64,000 bases of DNA from Limnomonas spitsbergensis (Eukaryota > Chlorophyta > Chlorophyceae > Chlamydomonadales). This document shows positions 34,801 through 43,200 of the stretch, piece by piece (the stretch's first letter is position 1; each line of letters begins with the position of its first letter). The DNA is taken from contig JAYJMM010000062.1 in NCBI GenBank assembly GCA_037349105.1, forward strand, positions 206,001-270,000, read 5' to 3'. The translations under genes were made by a program, and so were the position numbers. The notes below the pieces were generated by a model that did no database searches, was not told where the DNA came from, and saw only the letters and a program-made list of their open reading frames with translations.

Positions 34801-37800
34801 AAGGGGGGACCTGGGGCTGGGAATCACCGATGCAGGGTTACCAGCAATCGATTCCTGACCCCGATGCCATCCTGCTAGACAAGCGAGACGCAGACAGGGG
34901 GGGGGGGGGGTAAATCAGGAGGGGTAGCCAACCCAGGGCAACGGTCAAATGGGTGGCGACCTGAATCCGGGCCTCCAGGCTTCTTGGGAAGAAATGGATA
35001 AACCAGCCGGAAGGCGAATTCCTCATTTACCAGGCGGTGTGAACTGTTGTGTGGAATCACCAATACTCGGTCACAAGAGCCTGATGGATGGGGGCGAGGG
35101 GATCTGGGGGCATGCTATTTTCCGTGTTGTTTCACTGGTAAGCCAGATCTGATCCCTCATTTGGTATTTGGTGGACCCGGCTTGATCTCCTTTACACTCT
35201 GCTGCCTCGCCTTGCCTGCAGGTTCGTTGGAGCGGGTGCTGATGGTACGAGGACACAAGAGCTCAGCGGGTTGGGGCTTCCCTCGCGGCAAGGTCAACAA
35301 GGGGGAGAAGGGCGATACATGTGCAGCCAGGGAGGTGTGTGCTGGGGGATGCGGGGAGATGCACGTTGATTGTATGAGTGCCTCTTTGCTTTGTTGCCTC
35401 CATTGTTTTAAGCGGTGGCACGAATCAGCTGGTTTGTGCACGTGGCCCGCCTGCTCCAGAGCTTGTTGCCATCTTGTATGTGTTGATTTGTCGTCTCCTC
35501 TTCCTGCTCCGAGCAGGCAAGTGTTCAGTGAAAAGCGCTTCCTGATGCGCACCGCCATGTGTTCATTGAAACATTGCTTCTTGTCCAGCGCAGGCATGAG
35601 GTCTTTGCTGCACTTGCCCTCTCTGCTGGACAGCTCTGTGCAGCCATCGTGTTTGCTTTGAATACTGTACAGCTGAGGTTTTACCATCGTTTGCCCCTCC
35701 TGCTGTGCAGGTTGAGGAGGAGACTGGTATGAACATCGAGGATCTGATCCACCCTGACCGTCTGATTCAGGTATGAATCAGAAAGTGTGATCCAGGTATA
35801 ATAAGGGACGGATCCACCCTGATCGCCAGATCCAGGTATGAATCATGAAGTGTGATCCAGGTATGAACATACAGGATGCGATCCACCCTGATCGCCGGAT
35901 TCAGACATGAATAATTAAGTGTGATCCAGGTATGAACATAAGGATGCGATCCACCCTGGTGACGTGGATCGCATCCTTTACGCGATCCACGTCACCAGGG
36001 TGGATCGCATAAACCCTAAACCGTACACCCTTGCGCAGCTCTTGATTCTGGGATGTTTCAGGCATTGAGTAGATTGAAGGATAGATGCTGTCGTAAAGTG
36101 CTCTTTTAAATCCAAGGTGCCCACACAAAGCACATTGCCCCTAAATCTAAAACTTTTAAAAACCTATCCCTCAAACCCTAAGCCCTGTTTTCAGCGGAGA
36201 TTGACGGCAAGGTTGACGTGATGTGCATACTAAACCTTTAACCCTGAACTCTGCACCCTGAACCCTGAACCCTGGTTCAGGTCAAGATTGACGGCAAGGT
36301 CAACACGCTGTACATTGTGGAGGGCATTGACCACGAGACGGCCGTATTTGCGCCGAAGACCAAGGGGGTATGAGCATGCACCACAGCGTTTAGGCTTAAG
36401 AGCACCAAAGACCCAGGTGTCCAAACATGCTGTAACCCAGAGTGCAGAGTGGTATTTTCTGGGCAGGAAGTGAGCGGCTATGTCTGGGATTTCCTCAAGG
36501 ACCTGTCTGCCAGCATTGATTAAGTCATCCCACCCTACCCCCCTCCCTTGCATTGACCAAGCCCCCCTCCCTTGCATTGACCAAGGCCCCCTCCTGCTGT
36601 GGAGAGGAAACTGACGGCTGTGCCTGGCACTTCATCGAGTACCTGCCATGAAACGTAAAGAGGAGGCCATGCAACACTGTCCACCTCTCTTGTACTGAAC
36701 AAGCTGCCCCCCTTCTACTATGGACAGAGGATCGGCAGCAATGCTTGGCTATGTATGAAAGACTTGCCTGGCGGCATGGACGAGGCCATTCTGCCCTGAA
36801 TACCAAGCTGCCCTCCCTCTCCACTTGCATTGAACATGCAGAGAATCGGCAGCAATGCTTGGCTATGTATGAAAGACCTGCCTGGCGGCATGGAGGAGGC
36901 CATTCTGCCCTGAATACCAAGCTGCCCTCCCTCTCCACTTGCATTGAAATTGCAGAGGATCGGCAGCAATGCCTGGCTATGTATGAAAGACTTGCCTGGC
37001 GGCATGGAGGAGGCCATTCTGCCCTGAATACCCAGCTGCCCCTCCATCTCCACTTGCATTGAACATGCAGAGAATCGGCAGCAATGCTTGGCTATGTATG
37101 AAAGACCTGCCTGGCGGCATGGAGGAGGCCATTCTGCCCTGAATACCCAGCTGCCCCTCCATCTCCACTTGCATTGAACATGCAGTGAATCGGCAGCAAT
37201 GCCTGGCTATGTATGAAAGACCTGCCTGGCGGCATGGAGGAGGCCATTCTGCCCTGAATACCCAGCTGCCCCTCCATCTCCACTTGCATTGAACATGCAG
37301 AGAATCGGCAGCGATGCTTGGCTATGTATGAAAGACCTGCCTGGCGGCATGGAGGAGGCCATTCTGCCCTGAATACCCAGCTGCCCCTCCATCTCCACTT
37401 GCATTGAACATGCAGTGAATCGGCAGCAATGCTTGGCTATGTATGAAAGACCTGCCTGGCGGCATGGAGGAGGCCATTCTGCCCTGAATACCAAGCTGCC
37501 CTCCCTCTCCACTTGCATTGAACATGCAGAGAATCGGCAGCAATGCCTGGCTATGTATGAAAGACCTGCCTGGCGGCATGGAGGAGGCCATCCCGCCCTG
37601 AATACCCAGCTGCCCCTCCATCTCCACTTGCATTGAACATGCCGCCCTTCCCTCACTCCACCATCATGACATTGATAATGCCGCTCCTGTGAACAGGAAA
37701 TCGGCGGCTATGCCTGGCACTTCATTAAGGACCTGCCTTCTAGCATAGAGGAGGCCAACAAGACCTACATGTCTCAATCAGGGGTCAAGCACCGCTTCTG

Positions 37801-39069
37801 GGGGGTGCGAGGGGGGGGGGGGGGAGGAGGGGAAGGGGGGAGGGGGGGCAATCCCTTCTAGGGACCAAGTTGGGGGAGAGGGGAGGGGGGGCAATCCCTT
37901 CTAGGGACCAAGTTGGGGGAGAGGGGAGGGGGGGCAATCCCTTCCATGGACCAAGTTGGGGGAGAGGGGAGGGGGGGCAATCCCTTCTAGGGACCAAGTT
38001 GGGGGAGAGGGGAGGGGGGGCAATCCCTTCTAGGGACCAAGTTGGGGGAGAGGGGAGGGGGGGCAATTCCGTCTAGGGACCAAGTTGGGGGAGAGGGGAG
38101 GGGGGGCAATTCCGTCTAGGGACCAAGTTGGGGGAGAGGGGAGGGGGGCAATCCCTTCTAGGGACCAAGTTGGGGTAGGGGCCATGGGGGAAGGGAAGAG
38201 GCATAAGGGGTGTCAGGCTGAACGTTGCTTGCCTAGAATATGGTGGATCTTTTGATTTATTTCTAACCGGGAGCTCTCAACCTCCAATACTGGTGACATC
38301 GAAGCCTTCTGTACGTGCACCTGCCCCTTCGGCTGCTACGAGAAAAAACTTTGAACCCTTCAAAGCTGGAACTCACACTAAAATGCCGGTACGTGCAGCT
38401 GCTCATTCAGCTGCTGCTTGAATAAACTTCAACCCTTGGAACAGGAACCTTAACCCTGAATCCCTCTGTGCGTGCAGCCGCACGTTCCGCTGCTGCGTGA
38501 GTAAAAAACACGCAGAAAAACTTTGTGTCGAACCTATCTGTGCACTAAATCTTCCTGAAGATGCTGCGATTCATCCCGTGTGTGTGTGAATGAGCTCTTA
38601 AAATAATGTAAGCCTGAACCCTTTCAACTCCAAATCCCATTATCCCTAAACCCTCCCTTAGGTGCAGCCTTTCATCCGGCCGCTGCGTGAATGGATCCGG
38701 CGAAGACAGGCTGAGCTGCTGGGCCTGCCTCTGGCTTTCGGCACCGGAGGCGGCACGGGCCGCCGCGGTGGCGGTAGCAGCTACGCCTCGGGGACAAACG
38801 TCGCCACCGTGGTTCCCAGCGGGGCCAAACCGGGTCGGGCCACGCCCAGCAGGCAAGGTGGCGCAAACGCTGCAGGGCAGACCGGCGGCAACAGCCGGGT
38901 TGCGTCCCCGCCGCCCGGCCTGGTGGGGGCCGCTGCTCAGGGCGGGCCCGATGCTGCGGTAGAGGCGACCTCGGGTGCCTTGATGCAGCAGCCTGGCCCC
39001 AGAGCCTCGATGGCTGACTTCTGCTTCGATAGGCAGGCAATCATGGAGTGTCTGGCCACGGCTGGATAG
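31830..39069 (+). CDS. DCP2: mRNA-decapping enzyme subunit 2 (Nudix hydrolase)
   Basis: Removes the 5' cap from mRNA in the cytoplasm. Exons: 31830-31903, 32757-32808, 33498-33599, 34681-34759, 35222-35334, 35711-35770, 36281-36367, 37697-37804, 38662-39069; GT-AG, phases agree, 360 residues. The N-terminal all-helical regulatory domain includes [15 protein letters not shown] and [17 protein letters not shown]. The Nudix box runs from G125 to M147 and fits GX5EX7REUXEEXGU (E131, R139-E140, E143-E144, G146); it is split by an intron between E140 and V141. Then come [27 protein letters not shown] and the box-B helix [18 protein letters not shown]. The Gly/Pro-rich tail ends with a short conserved-looking motif [12 protein letters not shown], perhaps a partner-binding peptide. 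Exon 8 has a near-duplicate at 36467-36523 with an intact acceptor but an early stop. Its introns carry exon-edge arrays. Confidence 0.94.
32612..32680 (+). repeat. Duplicated 60-bp block in DCP2 intron 2 (partner at 33420-33482)
   Basis: Both places read CCCCTGCTTTTGCTGGTGGC and continue GGCCACATGCCCAATGACT...ACCCTTCT with few differences. The first lies before exon 2 (intron 1), the second just before exon 3 (intron 2). It marks a local duplication across exon 2. Confidence 0.85.
32809..32995 (+). repeat. Decayed copies of DCP2 exon 2 3' edge
   Basis: Exon 2 ends GCATACTGGCATTATGAG and continues GTAGGGAGTATTGAC. Related units follow in the intron at about 32835-32867 (GTATACTGACACTTTGAGGT, then ATGAGCTATTGAC), 32888-32914 (CGTACTGGCACTATGTGATA) and 32958-32990 (ATAATGGCACCATGTGGTGT, then GAGGTATTGGC). 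The donor is duplicated along with the exon end. Confidence 0.85.
33600..33870 (+). repeat. Decayed copies of DCP2 exon 3 3' edge with AGGGTT spacers
   Basis: After exon 3 (ending GCTGGCAGAACATGTG) the intron repeats GGCTGGCAGAACACTCGGTG at about 33647, and weaker forms (CTGGCAGATCGCTGGCAGGT) near 33845. TTAGTCAGGGTTAAGGG-type spacers occur at 33610, 33675 and 33820. Confidence 0.7.
34436..34680 (+). repeat. Decayed copies of DCP2 exon 4 5' edge
   Basis: Exon 4 begins after CCCCATGCAG with GCTGATTTTGATGAGATCCT. The preceding intron carries CCCCATGCAGGATGGTTTTG (about 34500), CCCCATACATGATGACTCTG (34555), CCCCATACATGATGATTTTG (34613) and a weaker copy at 34443. Each is followed by GATCAGATTTTGCCA or GATGAGTTACCGCC and a CCTAAAACCTGAACC spacer. 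Spacing is 52-58 bp. Confidence 0.88.
34855..34925 (+). repeat. Copy of DCP2 exon 4 3' edge and donor region
   Basis: GATGCCATCCTGCTAGACAA at about 34861 copies GGCGCCATTCTGCTGGACAG at 34741. Both are followed by GAGA(T/C)(A/G)CAG, a G-run and GTAAATCAG. The copy has an in-frame stop (CTAGAC for CTGGAC) and lies in intron 4. Confidence 0.8.
35771..35972 (+). repeat. Decayed copies of DCP2 exon 6 3' edge
   Basis: Exon 6 ends GATCCACCCTGACCGTCTGA, TTCAG. Three intronic copies follow at about 35811-35835 (GATCCACCCTGATCGCCAGA), 35878-35905 (GATCCACCCTGATCGCCGGA) and 35946-35966 (GATCCACCCTGGTGACGTGG). Each is linked by GTATGAATCA...GTGTGATCCAGGTATGAACAT, the duplicated donor region. Confidence 0.88.
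35944..36010 (+). repeat. Perfect 29-bp inverted repeat (hairpin) in DCP2 intron 6
   Basis: Arms 35944-35972 and 35982-36010 are exact reverse complements around a 9-nt loop (ATCCTTTAC). The arm contains the exon-6-derived GATCCACCCTGG string, so the palindrome arose from one of the decayed exon copies. In the pre-mRNA it would form a 29-bp stem. Confidence 0.95.
36190..36240 (+). repeat. Decayed copy of DCP2 exon 7 5' edge
   Basis: TTTTCAGCGGAGATTGACGG then CAAGGTTGACGTGATG at about 36190-36225 copies GTTCAGGTCAAGATTGACGG, CAAGGTCAACACGCTG at the start of exon 7 (36281). It includes an acceptor-like TTTTCAG. Confidence 0.8.
36467..36523 (+). pseudogene. Cryptic copy of DCP2 exon 8 ending in a stop
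   Basis: After an acceptor-like CTGGGCAG the sequence reads [18 protein letters not shown] then TAA, against [20 protein letters not shown] in the accepted exon 8 (37697). It starts in the same phase as exon 8 and would splice in frame after exon 7. Inclusion would end the protein before box B. It may be a poison exon or simply a decayed duplicate. Confidence 0.75.
36600..37640 (+). repeat. Tandem array of 114-115-bp units derived from DCP2 exon 8
   Basis: Eight units with the string ATCGGCAGCAATGC begin at 36731, 36845, 36959, 37074, 37189, 37304, 37419 and 37533; a diverged one lies at 36606. Each has a TGCAG acceptor-like start, about 60 nt matching exon 8 (GACCTGCCTGGCGGCATGGA, GGAGGCC), a stop from TGCCCTGA, and a CCATCTCCACTTGCATTGAA spacer. 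Neighbouring units are far more alike than unit and exon, so the array expanded after the founder decayed. Confidence 0.95.
37804..38178 (+). repeat. 43-bp G-rich minisatellite in DCP2 intron 8
   Basis: About eight units of 42-43 bp (GGGACCAAGTTGGGGGAGAG then GGGAGGGGGGGCAATCCCTT) follow the exon 8 donor directly. A link of the unit to the exon end (CTTCTGGGGGGTG against CTTCTAGGGACC) is suggestive only. The G-runs could fold as quadruplexes in the nascent RNA. Confidence 0.9.
38305..38505 (+). repeat. Decayed copies of DCP2 exon 9 5' edge
   Basis: Exon 9 starts GTGCAGCCTTTCATCCGGCC then GCTGCGTGAATGG. The preceding intron carries ACGTGCACCTGCCCCTTCGG-CTGCTACGAG (about 38312), ACGTGCAGCTGCTCATTCAG-CTGCTGCTTGAATAA (38392) and GCGTGCAGCCGCACGTTCCG-CTGCTGCGTGAGTAA (38470). 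Each is followed by AAAAACTT-AACCCTT-type spacers at about 80-bp spacing. Confidence 0.85.
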
Positions 39070-39172
39070 ACTGATGATGTGGCCCGCTCATTTCCTTATT
39101 GTCATCATGGACGCATGTGGTTCGGCTCCTTTCTCTGCACAGAGAAATGCCGTCTCCTCATTCACATTGAAA

Positions 39173-39177
39173 TGTAA
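39173..39177 (+). terminator. TGTAA polyadenylation signal of DCP2
   Basis: TGTAA, the usual polyadenylation signal of Chlamydomonas-type green algae, lies about 104 nt after the DCP2 stop. No AATAAA occurs closer. Confidence 0.5.
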
Positions 39178-40145
39178 CGTGCCTGCCTTCTTGGCAGAAC
39201 CGTGGCATTCCACATCTGGAACAATGGCTTTGCTATTCAGCTGCATGCAGCAGTGGGACAGTGCTTTGTTTACAGCAACACCTTCCTCGCCATCAGAAGT
39301 CTTAAAGTGGATTTAATATCGGTCCCCAATGCTAATCAGAGATGCTAATACATTAATATAACGAGCTGGAAACACTTACATGCCTGATATTCTGGGTACC
39401 GGTCACTGCTATATGGTATACCGTATACCAGTCACTGGAGGATACTGGTATTGCAAAAACATGATGGCTCGGTGTGCTCATAATATTTACAATTTGTCTG
39501 AGAAATGCATCACGTCCAGACCAGAAGCTTCACCGGCTTGTGAAGTTAACCCAGGTCAACAAAAAAAAGGCACAAAGGCCCAGAGGATACCCAGAGGTGT
39601 GACGTCAAGAAAACGACAATGGTCACATGCCAGCAAGTTGAGCGCAGCCCTTAAATTCTTTTCCCTCTAGTCTCCTCATCAAGTTTCGGTGTCACCGGTT
39701 CGGTATGTTCAGGTAGATCAGCAGATGAGTTCCTTACCACTTGGGGGGGGGGGCGTTGAGCTACTCTTCACTTAAGACCTGGCCTATGGACGGCAGAGCT
39801 TGGTGAAGCTAGTCATGTTGCTTGGGCGGACAGCCGCTGGCTGGTCAAGGATGGATTTCCATGCCTGACAGCCCCCCAAGGTGGCCTCGCGCACACTACA
39901 ATAAACAACACCGCAAGCCACCACTACCACTTCCAGCTTGGCATCTGTTAAGGACGTCACACCTCTGGGCCCTGCTTAAAGACAGCTCTGCCACGTCGAC
40001 AAACATTAAGTTGGCACAGCTTGGCATCTGTGTCACGCGGAGATCGTGATGCTCCGCTGGACTCGAAAAAAACTCTAGCTGGGACTGGCAAGGTACCCTT
40101 CAGAGACAGTTGAGCATGCGACCACTGGCGTATTCAAATTCAAAT
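39178..40145. other. Convergent intergenic region
   Basis: About 1 kb between the 3' ends of DCP2 and the 40-46 kb gene. It contains minus-oriented dispersed box remnants at about 39560-39605 and 39955-40005 (CACACCTCTGGGCCCTGCTT). I see no gene. Confidence 0.5.
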
Positions 40146-40250
40146 TCATGGCCAGTTGAGCACGCGACCACTCTCCCCGTACTCCGCACTGTCCTCAACA
40201 TCGCCCTCGCCTCCCAGGGACCGTACCACCTCAGGAGTCTTGATCAGGAC
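40146..40250 (-). CDS. Alternative terminal exon of the helical-repeat gene
   Basis: Encodes VLIKTPEVVRSLGGEGDVED, SAEYGESGRVLNWP and a stop. The copy at 40968-40852 encodes VLIRTPDVVRSLGGEGDVED, SAEYGETGWTGNRLVNRL and a stop. Both have the same acceptor phase and an acceptor AG, and differ mainly after GE(S/T)G. Protein-level conservation (K/R, E/D, S/T exchanges) suggests that selection acted on both, at least until recently. Confidence 0.65.
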   Translation of the reverse strand, partial: VLIKTPEVVRSLGGEGDVEDSAEYGESGRVLNWP

Positions 40251-43200
40251 CTGAGGCAAAGTGGATTTTGTAAAACATTAGATACCCGACGCACTGGACC
40301 CTTTCATATCGCCTCTCCACACAGAAGAGACTAAGAATGGACGTGACTAGGAGGGCGGGGGAGCTTAGGGACCTGATGGGGAGGAGGGCCATGTATAAGA
40401 AAGAGGGGGGGGATTTAGGAGAGCATATCAAGTGAAGGGGGGGGGGACATGTACAAGGGAGCCAGGTACCTTCTTTACAGCGGGGTGACCAATCAGACCT
40501 GATAGGGAGGAGAGGGCGTGTAGGAGAAAAGGGGGGGGGCATATAGGAAAGGGGGGTGGGGGGGTATTTATGATCGCATTCCCAGTTAAGGAGGGGGAGC
40601 ATGTGCGAGAGAGCCAGGTACCTCCTTTTAAATCGGGTGACCCACCAGACCTGATGGGGAGGGGAGGGTGTGTGAGAGAGAAGGGGAATTCAGGGAGGAA
40701 CATGGGAGAGGGGGGCATGAAGAATAAGCATGTCGAGTAAAGTAGGGGGGAGCATGTGCGAGAGCCAGAGCAGGGTACCTCCGTTCAAGCCGGACTACCC
40801 AACAGACCTGATAGGGAGGGAAGGGTAGGAAGGAAGAGTAGGATGAATGCTTTACAGCCGATTCACCAAGCGATTGCCGGTCCATCCAGTCTCCCCGTAC
40901 TCCGCGCTATCTTCCACATCGCCTTCGCCACCCAAGGAGCGCACCACATCTGGTGTCCTGATCAAGACCTGGGGCATGGGGGGGCGTGACAGGACGGGTC
41001 ATTTTAAAAATCAGGGCCTGGGGTGGAGGGAGGGCACCACCTCAGGGGGTATGATCAGGACCTGGGGCATGGGGGAGCGTGACGTGACTAGTCATTTTGG
41101 AAATCAGGATCTGGGTTTGAGGTAGCACAGCAACTCAGGGGGACTTGATCAGGACCTGGGGCATGAGGAGGAAGGGAGATCATGAGGTCCTGAAATCATG
41201 GTCCTGATGGAGCCCCTGGGTGATCAGGACCTGGGCAGAGGGGGCACGAAAAGTTGGATCAGGACCATGGGTAAGGGGATCTTTACAAAAAACGCCAAAA
41301 AGGGAGAACACCACATTGGCATTCCTGCTGATACAGGACCTGACTCAGAGAGAGGGGGCATGCAACACTGGTGATCAGGAAGGGCCAGGGGTGTCTAAAC
41401 CTTAATCCCTAAACCATTAGTGATCAGGAGGGGTTGGGGGTGTTTAAATCCTTAACCCTGAACCACTGAGGAGCAGGGAGGGTTCAGGGTATTAAAATCT
41501 TCAACCCATAACCACTGGGGATCTGGGAGGACAAGCGTTTCTGTGATCAGGACTGGGGGCGCATGTAGCGCACCACAGCTTGTCCTGATCAGGACCCTTC
41601 GGCAGGAAGAAAGACAAATGTGGTATGCATGGCCCCAATAGTACTGCATGAACGGAGAATACAGGGCGTTTGATCAGGATCGCAGGCAGAGGCATCATGG
41701 AGTGTGTTCTGGTGGTGAGGACACACATTTGGGGAGCTGGGGCAGGGGCAATCATGAAAACTGATGATACTGTAACACGGATTCATGAAAACTGATGATA
41801 AGATAACATGGTATCATGGCGTTGGATCTGGTCCCAATGACAAATACAGGGCCTTGATTGGGAGCTGGGGCAGGAGGGAAGAGAGAAAGCTAAGCCCCAG
41901 ATAGGGCGTGAGATCCAGGCGTAGCATAGCCAGGGACAAGGTGCAGCGTCCCTGGAGGCTACTGAGTCCAAGGCTGTACAGATGTGTTAGTTATGTACAG
42001 TGCCGTGCATCTATAGTATGGACAGTGGACCGTGGCTTGATGATATTTTGTGAAGAGATGCTGGCAGTACAGAGCAAGGTGGGGCTCTTCACACTGCATG
42101 ATACACAAATCCATTGTCAGCGTTAGAAGCAGAGTGCTGCACTAGACCGTATCTTCTTGGGGAAATGCTATGTCGGGTGGTCAAGAAAGAGCCCAAGGTC
42201 ATGACTCAGGACCTGATTTAGAGAGTGAGACCCGATCAAGAGAGGGCACCGCTTCCCCAAGCAGCAGGCCTGACTGCACCCGGACCCCTTGCAGTGAGCC
42301 GTGACGCTGCTAAACTGTGGCTTAAAGAAACCAACAAAAAACAATGGCACGCCGTCCACCGGTAACTCTCACCGACAGAGGCTCCTGCCCGGGCATGGCA
42401 GCACTGATGGAGGAGAGCGCCCTGGCTAATGCAGCCGGGTCCACGAGGTCCGGGACCGCGTCGATGATGGAGTCGGGGTCGGGGGCGGAGGAGAGCGCAC
42501 GACGGACCTACGGCCACACAGGACTCCTTAGCATCAGGCCAGGGGAAGATCGCCCTATGAAGATCGGAGGGATTTGAAAGATCTGAGGGATCTGAAGGAT
42601 CTCAAAGATCTGAAGAGATTCAAGGATCTGAAACATTTGAGGAATCTGGGGGATCTGTTCCCCAGATCATTTCACCAAGGACGTAACCCTGATGGACAAT
42701 TGGACACAGCCCGCCGGATGTTCAGAATAATTGTGTAAGCAGCGTGTGATGATGGTGCGTTGATGGTGTGATGATGTGGGAACCATACGATTCATGTTAT
42801 TGCAAATGGCAAGCCCACGCACCTGCTCTGCATCTTGCAAGACCCTGTCCGTAGCTTTCAGGAGCAGCTTCGGGGTTCGGGACACAACCCTGCAGGTCAG
42901 GGTTGAGCAGTAAATATAAATATTTTACAGACCACCTTCAGCAAGGCCCCTGAGCAGCCACCCTTGGCCCATGGGGAGCTAGACTAGACCAGCCTTCGGC
43001 CAGTGGCCCAAGCTGCAGGGCTGCTGAACCAGGCCCCCTTGGCCAGAGGCGGTGATGTAGCAGAATTGTAGCTTAAGCATCCTTCAGTACACCAGAGAGC
43101 AGTAAACGGTAGAGGGTCATTCGCATCGGGACACCTTCATCTAGATCTCCGGAATGAAGATCTCCAAGATAACAACTGGAAGCTGAAATCCCAGTCGTGG

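Noticed and set aside
36731..37640. Coding repeat protein in the 115-bp array (minus-strand frames of about 65-149 codons with HSQALLPI)
   Set aside because: The frames stay open because the unit length permits it. The sense strand shows similarity to DCP2 exon 8, which explains the array.
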